Assembly: GCA_026018925.1 (NCBI GenBank)
Contig: JAKSZU010000003.1
Location: 9,080,236-9,144,235, forward strand
Length of the DNA stretch: 64,000 nt
Reading direction: 5' to 3'
From: Tupaia tana
Lineage: Eukaryota; Chordata; Mammalia; Scandentia; Tupaiidae
Under the pieces are notes generated by a model. The model was not told where the DNA came from, did no database searches, and saw nothing but the letters and a program-made list of their open reading frames with translations. Below are positions 10,177 to 21,286 of this stretch, piece by piece (the first letter of the stretch is position 1; each line of letters begins with the position of its first letter). The position numbers were made by a program, and so were the translations under genes.

Positions 10177-10299
10177 CAAACCAAGAAAAATGTAACTTGG
10201 AAGTTTAAGTTTTAATTCTCATAATCAGTTCTTTACTGCCCATAAAAAGACTTTCTTAATCAACAGAGTTCTGTTGAGACTGTAAATCACAGAGGTTTA

Positions 10300-10455
10300 T
10301 TTTAATATGTGGTGGGGGGAAAATTCAACCATTAAATTTTGGCTTCTGCTAACACTGCAAAGCCAATTAGACTTTAGCTTAATCATCTATACTGTCACTG
10401 CTGAATTCCAATGGCAAAATCTTTATCATCTCTGATGAGAAATAAAGAAAAGAGA
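10300..10455 (+). repeat. Diverged direct repeat, copy 1
   Basis: Shares about 150 bp at roughly 80% identity (by eye) with 12271-12418, including ttctgctaacactg, agactttagct and gaattccaatggcaa. I do not recognise the family, and the flanks differ. Confidence 0.8.
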
Positions 10456-10459
10456 AAAG

Positions 10460-11690
10460 GAATCTGATTTTTGGATATCAGGTTGAATTATAATCCAGCA
10501 GTCAGTAGACATTACTTTTCTTTTAAAAAATAAATAAACCAAAAGCAGCAGAAGAAAGCAAATCATGAACTCTAGAAAGTAATTATGCATTTAATTTCAT
10601 GTCAGTGACACTTGAATAATAGACACATCATTGTCTTACAGACCTGATATACTAATTGACATAAAATATTTCCTTTTCATCTCCCAGGAATTAAATGTTC
10701 CCTGAGCTAAAGAAAGAATTTACCCCTCCTATATTTTAACCTAAATTAAAATCTATATGCAGCTTCAGGTACAGAATAATAATTTTTGCAAACATTTAAT
10801 GCCTTTCTGTCTTGCTTTTACAGCAATGAGAAAATGTAACAGAAAGGATGAGTACGGTTTGCTTTTTCAGATGTCCTAAGACATAAAAATCATGAAGCAG
10901 AGCTATTTATGTGAACTAGGTCTCATTTTACAAATGGTAAGCGGTCTGTGGTCAGCTAGGAAATGGGAAAGATGTCTGCAAGATAGATCTTCCACAGTAT
11001 GAAACCATGGTTGTTCTAGAAATGGGTTAAATACTACCCGAACTCCAGCATCATCTCTTGTGGATGTGAGCTGAGAGCTGGAGAGGAAATTATAAAATTC
11101 CTAGAAATGATATATGGTATATAATTTACACTTAAATATACACTATGTACTTTTAAAGAGGAGGGGATATTGTACAACAATGCAAATAATATCCATCAGA
11201 GTTTAGTTCTATTTCCTATAAAAGTGCATTAAAATTTTATTTGACATCTAATAATAGACTGTGCTTATTTAGGGACAAGCCACTTTTTAGTTTTATTTTT
11301 TTCCTATTGCCCTGATTGCTTATCACTCCCTAGAATTAAGTCTTCCATGCAGTGATTAAATATGTATGGTTGAACTGTTTAAGCAATCTGAACAACAATA
11401 ATGGCTAGTCAAAAAGTGAATGCAAAATCATAGTGCTTCCGCAGTGCTCTTTCTAACAATAACTCAGAGAGCTTATAATGTGCCCGATTCATCAAATCAT
11501 CGTGGTAGAGAGCTTTTGGGTTTTTTTTTTTTTCTTTTCTTTTAGTTTTATTGTTGCTTAGTCTTTACTTTCTGAACATGGATACATCCTTTAGAGAACT
11601 GTGTACAGTCTAAATAATTTATTATTTTTAAAATGCCTTTGCTATATAGTTTGCTATAAGCATAATATATGTTTATTGCTAAAAAATATA
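10460..11690. other. Intron 4, repeat-poor
   Basis: About 1.2 kb of AT-rich sequence with no recognised mobile element, apart from a T run at 11521-11532. A weak MIR-like patch near 10905-10960 is too short to claim. Confidence 0.5.
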
Positions 11691-11695
11691 TTAAA

Positions 11696-12083
11696 CAGGA
11701 ATGGCCTAGTGGTTAAACAAGCCAAACACCACACGATCCACAGTGGTTTGAATCCTGGCCCCAGTGGCTTAAAAATCATGGTGAGTTACATGTTGAAATA
11801 TTCACTTTATAAGCTAAATAATGTGATTGAATGTATAACATAAAATGAATTTAAAAATGTAAATGAAAAAAATCATTGTGAGCAGGTATACGTGTATACC
11901 CCAAATACTCCTACCTGGACAAGACAAAGAAATAGAAAAGGGATTGCAGCACAGCCACACCCCACTGGGAGGCGCTTTACCCTCCCCTCCTGTCTGCCTA
12001 TCTGTCTCTCTCTGACCCTCCCCTCCCATCTGTCTATCTGTCTCTCTCTGGCAAGCACATGTGCTCTCTGGCAATCAGAAAAA
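11696..12083 (+). mobile_element. SINE-A long, interrupted by an 82-bp L1 piece
   Basis: The head (aatggcctagtggttaa, ggtttgaatcctggc) ends at about 11785 and the body resumes at 11883 (cgtgtataccccaaa) to a ctctctggcaatcag end. The TC-rich part contains a local duplication of the ctatctgtctctctctg unit. Confidence 0.78.
11786..11867 (+). mobile_element. Severely 5'-truncated L1 3' end
   Basis: An 82-bp insert flanked by a 15-bp duplication (aaaaatcatggtgag at 11771-11785; same with one change at 11868-11882). Its end, gtgattgaatgtataa then A-rich, matches the L1 termini at 43092 and 50445 in reverse. Confidence 0.72.
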
Positions 12084-12270
12084 GAAATTACACACTACAA
12101 ACATATAGAAAGTAAAAAGCAAATCTCAACAATGAGAGTTTATCAATGTTAATGGACAAGAATTAAAGGATAATATGCAGCAACATGCATATCCTATACA
12201 TTTATCTTCCTATATTTCCATCCATCGAAAGTATGAGATACTAAATCTATACACTATTACACACACGTTG

Positions 12271-12418
12271 TTAATATTGGGGGAAAAAAATCAACCTTTG
12301 AATCTTGTCTTCTGCTGACACTGAAAAGCCATTTAGACTTTAACCTAATTGTCTATCCTGTCATAGTAGAATTCCAATGGCAATAACTTTATGATCTGTG
12401 ACAAGAAATAAGAGAAAC
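12271..12418 (+). repeat. Diverged direct repeat, copy 2
   Basis: Same orientation as copy 1 and about 2 kb away. Matching blocks are ttctgctgacactg, tagactttaacct and gaattccaatggcaa. An AT microsatellite begins at its right border. Confidence 0.8.
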
Positions 12419-12600
12419 AATATCTAGTCTCTCTTTATGTATCTCTCTATGCTTTTATATATATTTCTATATATTATATATATACATATATACTATATAT
12501 AATACATGTAAAATTATATTTCTATATTATGTACACATTACATTTCTATATTATTATACATATATATAAAATATATATATACACATATATATATCTCATG
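12419..12600. repeat. AT microsatellite cluster
   Basis: Long runs of tata/atat with interspersed c and g, from 12457 to 12596. Confidence 0.9.
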
Positions 12601-13058
12601 ATACTTTGTGTTTGGAGTGCTATGATATTTATAAAATAGATAAATTGTATATTTAATTAATACGTTTTATTGACCTTCATGCGACAAGATATTTATAAAA
12701 ATTGAAAATATATACAGTTTAAAAATAAAATTTATTTTATTTGAAAAACAAAAAATAATTTAATATAGCATCAAAAGTAAACAAGTATAGAAATTACTTT
12801 TAAAGCACATTTCTTCAAATAAGTTTTTTCACTTGCTTGTAGACGATCTGAGATAAGGAGAAGGTTTAAGGAAGAAAATTAAAAGGGTGTAATTCCTTTT
12901 CTCTGACATAACCACTGATAATTACTGGTTTTGATCATTAATTTTATATACAAAATATTTGTGTATGCCCATAGACATACTAAGGAATAATACTGAATAC
13001 TGTTTTGTATTTTTTTTGTGTTACTGAACAAAAACCTCACCTCATGAATTTCTTTTTT
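12601..13058. other. AT-rich intron 4
   Basis: No element recognised with confidence. Confidence 0.5.
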
Positions 13059-13070
13059 CCAAAGTAGTAT

Positions 13071-13336
13071 TTTTTTTTTTTTTGAGAGGTTTTTTGCTAT
13101 AGGGCGCGTGCACTCGCCAGACAGACAGAGAGAAACAAAGAGACAGAAAGCGAGAAATCACCCCCCAGAGGGGATGGTCACGCCAAAATCCCTTCTCCTC
13201 CATTCTCCTCTCGGGATCTTGGGCACACACACACACGTGCCCGGCATGAGTTTTAAGCCACCGGGTCCGGGACGCGAACCGCGGTCAACTACGTGGGAGT
13301 CCAGCGACATAGCCATTATGCTAACTGCTGGTTCCC
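13071..13336 (-). mobile_element. SINE-A long, young
   Basis: Near-consensus with many CpGs. The target duplication ccaaagtagtatttt is found at 13059-13073 and 13337-13351. Confidence 0.94.
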
Positions 13337-13412
13337 CCAAAGTAGTATTTTGACTAGTAAAAAAATCTGTCATCATTTGTATATATGATTTCTCCAATAA
13401 AAATTTTTAGTT

Positions 13413-13596
13413 AGGGACAGGCAAGTGGTGTGGTGGATAAGGGCACTGGATTCCCACGTGGCAACATGGCCGACCATAGTTCGAATACCAGACCTGGTGA
13501 CTTGCTTTCTCGCTTTCTCCTACTCTCTCTCTCTGTCTCTGTCTGGTGAAATTAAAACAAAGCACACAAAACAAAACAAAGAAGAAGAAGAACAAA
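13413..13596 (+). mobile_element. SINE-A short form
   Basis: Head agggacaggcaagtggtg, B box gttcgaataccag, then directly into gcttgctttctcgc. It ends ggtgaaattaaaacaaa with an (acaaa)n and (gaa)n tail. Confidence 0.82.
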
Positions 13597-13649
13597 TGGA
13601 ATTAAATAAATAAATTCTTTAAAAAAATTTTGGTTGGAGTTTTTCTTTT

Positions 13650-14130
13650 TAAGTTGAACTTCTTATATTGAAATAATTTTAGATTTAGAGAAAAGTTAAA
13701 AGATAATTACAAAGAGAATTCTCATATGCTCTTCACCCAGATTTCTCTAATGTCATTGTTTTATATAACCTGGTACCCTTGTTAAAACTAAAAGAATCAA
13801 CCTAAGTAAAGTACTATTAAATAGAATGAAGATGACATTTGGTCTCCATTAGTTTTTTAACTAATAATTATATATATATTTATTTATTTATTTATTTTTC
13901 TGTTTCAGGACCCGCATTGCATTTAGTCATCAGGCCTCTGAGTCCCCTCTAATAGGTAGCTTTATCTACAAAATATTTGCTTGTCTTTCAGAACTTTGAC
14001 AATTTAGAAGGATGCTGCTCAGGTATTTTGTAGAATTCTCCTCAGCTGAGTTTTTCTCATGTTTTCTTAGGACCAGACTGCTATTGCTGGTATTTAGGGA
14101 GAACATCACAGAGTTGTGCTGTCATATATC
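13650..14130 (-). mobile_element. Old L1 3' UTR-type fragment
   Basis: On the plus strand it reads like reverse-complement L1M-class 3' sequence: agaaaagttaaaagat, cttcacccagatttctc, gcatttagtcatcagg and caggtattttgtagaat in the expected order. It is non-coding and diverged, with a (ttta)n expansion near 13880-13900. Confidence 0.65.
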
Positions 14131-14225
14131 TGAAATACATATGATTTTTATTTCTCAATTATATTTCAATAAAAATGTAAAAAATAATATAGTCTTTCTT
14201 TTTCAAAAGCCCTTCTGTTTTTAAT

Positions 14226-14243
14226 TGCCAAAGGATATGTGCA

Positions 14244-14295
<52 letters not shown>

Positions 14296-14489
14296 AGGCA
14301 CTCCCTGATGGGGCATGGTCACACCACGGTCCTTTTTCTTCCACTTCTCCATCACATCAGGGTTGGGGGAATGTTTGCACAGGTGCCTACTGTGTTTTTA
14401 AAGCACTGGGACTGGGGTTCAAACTGCAATTGTCCATGTGGGATCTAGCTGTCTATGCACAGTGCTTGATGGCTGCACTACAGTGTCCA
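14226..14489 (-). mobile_element. SINE-A long, diverged, with (GA)n expansion
   Basis: On the minus strand the TC-rich part has expanded to an almost pure repeat (14249-14288). The head end is degraded (gtagtgcagccatcaag). Confidence 0.74.
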
Positions 14490-14551
14490 ATAATTCAGAT
14501 TTTCATTCAATTAGAGAAAAAACTAAAACAAAAGTCGTATTTAAAAAAGGT

Positions 14552-14795
14552 CTTTTTTTTAGGTCTTTGCTGCTATAGCACTTGCTGGAGAAAGATAGAG
14601 AGCAGGAAAAATGAGAAATCACCCCAAGCAAGGAGAGGTCCCATAGCAATCCCTTCTCCTCCAGTCTCCTCTTGCGATTTTGGGCATGCACAGAAACACT
14701 CCCAGTATGATTTTTTAATTGCCGGATCAGGAACTTGAACTATGGTCAGCCATGTGGGAAACCAATGCCTTAACCACCACTCTACCTGCTGACTC
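14552..14795 (-). mobile_element. SINE-A long, diverged
   Basis: Minus strand head gagtcagcaggtagagtgg, middle aggagaagggattgc, 3' end tatagcagcaaagacc. Confidence 0.82.
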
Positions 14796-14801
14796 AAAGA
14801 C

Positions 14802-14806
<5 letters not shown>

Positions 14807-14865
<59 letters not shown>
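14807..14865. repeat. Poly(A) run, 59 bp
   Basis: An uninterrupted A run between two SINE-A copies that both have their tails elsewhere, so it is not an obvious SINE tail. Confidence 0.98.
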
Positions 14866-14867
<2 letters not shown>

Positions 14868-14869
14868 AG

Positions 14870-15170
14870 TCAGGGCTGGCCCCATAGCCTGGACTCAAGG
14901 GAGTCAAAATCCACAAGGTGGACCATGGTTTGAATACCAGCACCTAGCAGCTTGTAAAACATACTGATCGTGTGTGTGTGAGAGTATGTGTGTGGTGTGT
15001 ATTATGAGTGTGAGTGTCTGTGTCCACGATATGCACAGTCAAAATCCCAACAGGATGGAGACATGGAGAAGGGATTGAGGTGTGATCACACTGCCACTGG
15101 GGGGTGCTTTCTCTCTCCCCTTTTCTCTGCCTTCCTGTCTCTGGCAAGCACACATGCCTTTTAACAAAAA
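14870..15170 (+). mobile_element. SINE-A long, diverged, with TG-rich insert
   Basis: Starts agtcagggctggccc. The centre carries an expanded TG-rich stretch (14969-15020) and the end is cacatgccttttaacaaaaa. Confidence 0.75.
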
Positions 15171-15296
15171 CAACCTAAGAATTTACTGAATTTGGAACTT
15201 CATATTTCATGATTAAGACATATAATTTACAAATATATGTACAAGTTATTAATCGAAAAATACATTAGTAAAGATGTGTATTAATAGGTTGGTATG

Positions 15297-15552
15297 GGGC
15301 CCAGCCACTGTGGAACAGGCAGGGGCATCTGGAATCCCATGGCTGATCACGAGTTTGAATCACTGGTCTACCTAAAATATGCCAGGCATGTGTGTGTTCA
15401 AGACCCTGACTAACTGGAAGGCTAGAGAAAGGGGCTCTCAGCATGATGAGACCCTGGTGAGGGTGACCCCTCTCTCTCTCTCTCATGCTCACTCTCATGC
15501 TTTTGTGCTTTCATGTTCTCTCTCTCAGGAAAGAAAATAAATTCTTAAAAAG
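15297..15552 (+). mobile_element. SINE-B copy
   Basis: Head ggggcccagccactgtgg, B box region gagtttgaatcactgg, then agcatgatgagaccctgg, a TC run and an aaataaattc tail. It is one of the best copies for defining this family. Confidence 0.78.
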
Positions 15553-15649
15553 TTAAGGAATCTATTATTACATAATTTATGTAATAAATATCAAATCACT
15601 TCAAATATGTGAAATAAATCTCTGAAACTAAATTTTAAAATCACTTTAA

Positions 15650-15812
15650 GGGGGAGCTGGTAAGTGGCATGTGGTTAAGGTGCTAGACTCCCACATGGCC
15701 TACTGTGGTTCAAGTCCTGAACCTGGCGTCTTGATTTCTCACTTTCCCTCTCTCTCCTGGTCAAATTTAAATAATAATAATAATAAATAAAAGTAAATAA
15801 ACCATCCTTTAA
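15650..15812 (+). mobile_element. SINE-A short form
   Basis: Ends ctggtcaaatttaaa followed by an (ataat)n tail. The central block is absent. Confidence 0.8.
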
Positions 15813-16089
15813 AAAACACTGTAAGGTAGACATTGCTTAATTTTGCAAAATTTACTTTATGCATATGCTTTGTTTAAAAGTCAGATGCCAATATTTTAGA
15901 TATGTTGACTATTTTTCACAAAAAATGAAAATTGTCATCTTCATTCTCCCTAGTCTTCCAGTTATTTTTTTATAGAATATACTGCTATCCAACATATTAA
16001 TTTATGTGTTTGTACATACATATATATGTATTTATATGGCTTATCTTCACTGAAAATATACTATCAGAGACTATTTTTTAAAAAAAAGA

Positions 16090-16230
16090 ATTATTTATTT
16101 AATTCCATTTGTAATTATTAGTTTTTTAATGAAAGTAAAGTGAGAAAGAAAACTATCGGGGCCGGGCCTTGAACTACAGTCGACCATGTGGGAATCCAGC
16201 ACTTAACCACTATGGCACCTTCCAGCTCCA
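16090..16230 (-). mobile_element. SINE-A short form, diverged
   Basis: Minus strand head ggagctggaaggtgccatag, then a degraded TC part and an AT-rich tail. Confidence 0.74.
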
Positions 16231-16504
16231 AGACTTTTCTGTTTTGCATCCTGAAGCTTGGTACCTAAAATTGTACCTGAAAAAATATCAATGCCCATTA
16301 GATATTTGTTGAGTAATTGAATGGTGTCATTCATATTTCAGTAAACTTGGTAAAATAATAATAAACACAATTATTTTATACATTTTCACTAAAAATGAGA
16401 GTCACTAGGAGACATCTCAAGAATACTTTTGATCTACCTTTGTGCCACAGATATGACTTTATTCATTTTAATTATCAGAGAAAAGAATGGTAATATCAGG
16501 CTAC

Positions 16505-16726
16505 TAGGACCAACTGGTGGTGTGGTGAAGGTGACATGGCTGACTCTGTAGTTTGAACCTCAGACCTGGAGGTTTGAAAAACAGGCTGGGCACATGTATG
16601 TGCATGCCCAAAATCCTGAGTGGAGAATGGAGGAGAATGGATTGCAGCATGGCCATCCCTCTGGAGGACACTCTCTTGTTCTAGCTCTTTCTGGAGAATG
16701 CATACTCCATATAGGGGGAAAAAATT
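16505..16726 (+). mobile_element. SINE-A long, diverged
   Basis: Head ggaccaactggtggtgtgg with a gap before the B box (gtttgaacctcag). The end, tccatatagggggaaaaa, is altered. Confidence 0.8.
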
Positions 16727-16772
16727 AGACTATTGTTTTGGGGTTGTGGTTGTAGGCAAAAATTCATTCCAT

Positions 16773-16926
16773 TGGGTCAGCAGGTGGCATGGTAGTTAGG
16801 GTGCTGGATTCCCACAAGGCTGATTGAGGTTTGAGTCCCAGATTTGATGATCTGCTTTCTAACTTTCTTTCTCTTCCTCTCTGGAGAGTGCACCTGCTCT
16901 ATAGCACATTAAAAAAATAACAACAA
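16773..16926 (+). mobile_element. SINE-A short form with long-form end
   Basis: It lacks the central block but ends tgctctatagcacat as in the long form, instead of ggtcaaatt. It lies directly before the HAL1-like element. Confidence 0.76.
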
Positions 16927-16932
16927 GAGAGG

Positions 16933-17072
16933 GAAGCTATGCTCTAAGCTCCATCTTCTAGACTCCTGAAATATTCAGACGAGAAGCCATTTTAAAGCTG
17001 AGGTGTGTCCTGGCCTGTTCAGTGAAGCTATGCTTTAAACTCCATCTTCTAGACTCCCAAAAAATTCAGACA
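16933..17072 (+). repeat. Two direct 49-bp units, period 91 bp, at the 5' end of the HAL1-like element
   Basis: The unit starting gaagctatgct and ending attcagac lies at 16933-16981 and again at 17024-17072 with six to seven differences. It may be a 5' UTR monomer duplication. Confidence 0.85.
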
Positions 17073-18180
17073 AGTGGAGGAGAGATTTTGTCACAGAATG
17101 ACCAGAAATTACTGCACAGGCACAAGAAGCATGATAAACTGAGAAAATTTCTCTCCTCTAAGGGAAAAAAACAATCCCTTATCATCCACAGACAGTACAG
17201 TAGAACTTGTGTGAATGTCTGATAGAGAATTCATAATATTCATAGTGACCAAACTAAAGAAGATGCAAGAGCTGAGAGATAATGAACTCCAGAAGATGCA
17301 GGAGAAAAGAGACAATGAGTTCCAAGAGGTGTGAAGTTCTTCCATTATCTGAAAGAGGAAATACACACCATAAAAAAGAATCAAATGTAGCTATTAGAGA
17401 TGAAGACTGCCATTCAGGGAATCGAAACCTCCCTCAAAAGTATTAAAAGCAGATTAGTCTGTGCAGGAAATCAAATCTCAGATGTTGAAGGCAAAACCTT
17501 TGATCTAGAAAACAACAACAACAAAAACAAACAGAAAATAACCCCAAAAAATGAGAATAGTATATGAAAAATAATGGACAGTATTAAGTGCCCAACCATT
17601 CAGATAATCAGTATCCCAGAAGGTGAGGAAGCTAATAAGGGCATTGATAATCTATTCCATGAAATCCTGGAAGAAAACTTTCCAAATCTAGAGAGCCATT
17701 CAAATATCCAGACCCAAGAAATACAAAGGACCCCCAGTAGAATCAACCCAAGAAAATCTTCTCCAAGGCACATCATAGCCAGACTGGCCAAATCTACAAA
17801 GACAAGACACTAAAATTGGCAAGAGAGAAACATCAGGTTACTTAATAAAGGTTATCCAATCAGGCTAACCTCAGACCTTTCATCAGAAACAATGTGAGCA
17901 AGGAAAGAATGGGAAAATACATTCAAAATGTTAAGTGAAAAACAGTTTTGACCAAGAATACTATACCCTTCAAGATTATCTTTCATATGGAAAGAAAGGA
18001 TAAAAACATCCTCAGATAAACAAGACCTGAAAGAATTTGCCAGTAGCAGACCCACTCTTTAAGAAGTTCTGAAGGGAGTGCTCTACCAGGAAAACTAAAG
18101 GCATGCACAGAAAATAAGAGGACAAAAAGCAACCAAGAAAATGACCGATTTAATGCTAGGGACAAGAAATATCAATAATA
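16933..18180 (+). mobile_element. HAL1-like element: L1 ORF1 relative without ORF2
   Basis: A decayed frame contains an L1 ORF1-type protein. A charged, coiled-coil-like part lies at about 17240-17330 with two near-copies of an aagatgcaagagctgagaga-type unit. The conserved C-terminal part follows: FPNLESHSNIQTQEIQRTPS at about 17680-17740, PRHIIARLAK at about 17765-17795, and PIRLTSDLSSET, RILYPSRLSF and KTSSDKQ-like blocks to about 18045. Stops and frameshifts interrupt it. No reverse-transcriptase or endonuclease frame follows, as expected for HAL1 (half-L1). A truncated L1 is the alternative. The 3' limit is uncertain and could reach about 18400. Confidence 0.68.
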
Positions 18181-19527
18181 ACGTTGAATGTCAACTTTCT
18201 GGATTTAAACAGAAAGATTAGACCAGTACTACTGCATATTCAACAGAAGAGAGTTTGAACGTAAGACTGAACTGGCGAAAGAGAATTTTCTGACTTTTGA
18301 GTGAACCATTACTGATGATTTGTTTATTTTGTGGGTTTTTTTTTTTGGTTGATTTTACTATGCTTTGTTTTCTCAATTTAAGCATGTTACTGTCTTTTCA
18401 GTTGTTGATAGATTTAGCAATTTGTTTAAATATTTTTCTTGTTTGTTTCTTTAAATGAAAACAAACTTTTCTTCCTTCCTGACCCCTCTGGAATTGGAAA
18501 ATATTTGGGAGTATTCTTATTTTGTGGCAGAAGTGTTATTTGCATAAGTTCAATAATGCTTGTTGCATTGAATCAGAAATTGGAAATACTCATTATTGAC
18601 AGGGCTTTGACTGGAATGTCATATCTGAAGATTAATCAGAAAATTACAGAGCTAAAGTATATCTCAAGTAAGCTAATAGTAGCTCTTAGAAAGATGGCCT
18701 GGCACCATAAATAGTTCTGCCTGGCAGAGAGGATTAGAGAAGGTATACAAAAGAATTTATGACATAAAATAACCCAGACTTTGCCAGCCCAACATTGGAA
18801 TCAGTAGAGATTGCAAAAGAGCAACAACACCAGAAGATAATCATGAGAAAGACTTTGAGGGAAGAAAGAGACTGATGTTTGTTAGCAAATGGCATATCAC
18901 AGAATACTGGTAAGCAGGGCTGAATTGAGAAGGTTTATGTGCGACTTGTGTGCTGGGCATTTGCTTTTCAACAATTTGAGTAGTTGACATGTAAATATTT
19001 TCTCAAAAATATTTAAAAATATACTGTCTCTGTTGTTATAGAATCACAAACAAAATTATATAAAATTATAAGAAATACTTTGAACATTATCTTTAAAATT
19101 CAGTATTTTGAAAATTTGGAAGTTGTTTATTAACTGTCAAGAACTATGGAGTATGAGCAAAAATTTTTTGATATGTAAAATAAATGTGGAAAAATTTAAA
19201 AGTAAATTAATTTAAAAGATTTTAAAATAAAATAAAATAATTTTAAAAACAACAAATAATAGTAAATAAATAATTCTTTTAAAAAATTCATTCCATTATT
19301 TTTAATTGACTCAGTCTTGGAACATAAACTCCAGGGTAGTCTCATTCCATTCACAGGTCGTTTTGATCTGGTTACTTTATTTCTTCTAACCCATGCCTTT
19401 TCTTTCAATATATCTGTGGTTTAAACCTACATAAATAGTTAAAAATAGATTCCAAAGTGTCAATATAGCTAATTTAGAGTAATGGTAACAAATGAACCTT
19501 CTCAAGATCCTTTAAAAAGTGATTCAT
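18181..19527. other. Intron 4 after the HAL1-like element
   Basis: AT-rich. It may include 3' sequence of the preceding element at its start and an A/T-only patch near 19195-19280. No other repeat recognised. Confidence 0.45.
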
Positions 19528-19659
19528 GTGCCAGCTGGTGGCTTGGTGGTTAAGGTGCTAGACCCCCACTTGGCTGACCTCCAAAGTGGCAACTCACTTT
19601 CCCACTTTCCCTCTCTCTCTGACTCTTTCTGATGAGCATGTGTGTCCTATAGCAAATGG

Positions 19660-19713
<54 letters not shown>
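19528..19713 (+). mobile_element. SINE-A short form with 54-bp poly(A)
   Basis: Head tgccagctggtggcttgg, the B box largely lost, end tgtcctatagcaaatgg, followed by an A run at 19660-19713. Confidence 0.8.
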
Positions 19714-19716
<3 letters not shown>

Positions 19717-20439
19717 AAAATTAATCATTCTGTAAAAACAAATGTGATCTAGAGATAGAAAAATTGCTCTACTTTGGGAAAATAAAACAAAAACTTCAAA
19801 GATTCTCTTGTAAAGGCCAGCAACTCATATTCTGTGCAATATTACTCCTTAAAATATGTCACTTTGCCCTTAAGTGCTTGAGGCCTCACAGTAAAACAAC
19901 GTCAAAGGAGTTGACTTCATCTCTCCATAACATTTAGATTCTAATACCCAGGTGTCTGCGAGACTGATCCACGTGGATGTTCCACAAGCATACTGAATGG
20001 TTCGCATCCATCACATAAGGCCTTGTGTGGACCTCACTGTTCCTGTTCTATTATCTAATCGCTTAAGCCAGAGATCTGGGACTTTCTAGAACTCCGGTTC
20101 TCCTACACCCACAATCTTCCAGTTCCGAGTCCTGAGAAATTTAGCATGGCTTTATATTTCAAACTCACGACTTACTTTTATATATACCACCACCATGTTG
20201 TCTGCTATATTAACATCATTAAATGGACAACTCCCGTCTTCCAGTCTTAAATCCCTTAAGTCTGTCCTTCACATAGAAGCCAAATAAACTGTCTTGCTCA
20301 AAACCCAAGCTTTTCAGTGAGGCCAGAACACTCAGAAACACCACGCCTGTGTTTGCCACAGCCTGGTTTTTAGCACCATCTTTTCTCTGTGTGCCAATAA
20401 TAGTAAAAACTGACTTCATCCCCTGCTAGTTTCACCTGA
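19714..20439. other. Intron 4, possible upstream part of an L2
   Basis: Moderate GC, with no clear frame. It may belong to the L2 copy that follows, but I could not align it with confidence. Confidence 0.4.
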
Positions 20440-20760
20440 GGTTTCCTCAGTCACGATGCACTTCCCTTAATGAACAGTCATTTTTTTCTTCATCTAGTTT
20501 AATTGCAGGCATCTTTCAAGCCTCAGATAAGCCTGACACACTAGAAAGCTTTCCTATGGGAATAGCCTTAGCCCATTGTCTCGTAGAACCTTGCCTACTC
20601 TTGTTCTATCGCTTCTCATATTAAAATGAAGTTATCTTTTTATGGGTCTTTCTCCTCTGTGGACGTTAAGCTCTTCTATGGTGCAGACTTTGAATTGTTC
20701 ATTTTATATTCCAGGCACAATAAATACTTCTTAAACTGATATAAATGTAATTTTGTGTTT
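20440..20760 (+). mobile_element. L2 LINE 3' end
   Basis: Order of blocks fits L2: cctttcaagcctcagat region, ttgtctcgtagaacc, then ttaagctcttctatgg, gttcattttatattccagg and cacaataaatact near the end. Confidence 0.6.
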
Positions 20761-20850
20761 GAGACAACAAGCTAAAAGGAGAATTCCACTATGTTATTTC
20801 TCCTCAGAACAACACCTGTTATCCTTCAGTTTGCTTTCTAATGCTTTTCT

Positions 20851-21116
20851 TTCTTTGATTGCCAGAGGGTGCATGTGGTAACCCGAGAGAGAGAGAGAGA
20901 CAGAGACTGAGACAAAGACAGAGAGGGAAGCAGAGAAAGAAAGCAGTCTAAAATGGGGTGTTGTCATGCCACAATGGCTTTTCCAGTTCTGCACCCTGTC
21001 GTGATTCAGGGCACATGTATGTACTCAGCACGGTATTCAAGTCTCTGGGACTGGGATTTGACCCATGGTCGGGCTATGGGATCAGGTTCCCTTAACCACT
21101 AGGCTGGGACTGGCTC
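20851..21116 (-). mobile_element. SINE-A long, diverged
   Basis: Minus strand head gagccagtcccagcctagtgg, a ggtcaaatcccag B box region, and an expanded TC part (20885-20940). Confidence 0.74.
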
Positions 21117-21286
21117 ACACAGCTGACTTCCTGAGTACTGACTTACATGTTCTTTAATGGCATGCATTTATATAAATATTACAACTGTGGATTTCTGATA
21201 TCAATAAAGAGTTTAAAACATGAAACACTTTCATTATCCTCTCATCCTTGAGTTAGTTCTTTATAAGTCCAAGGTTAAAACATCTA

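Noticed and set aside
17022..17222. Cellular coding gene at 17-18 kb
   Set aside because: The peptides match L1 ORF1-type protein, with stops and frameshifts, so it is a retroelement remnant.
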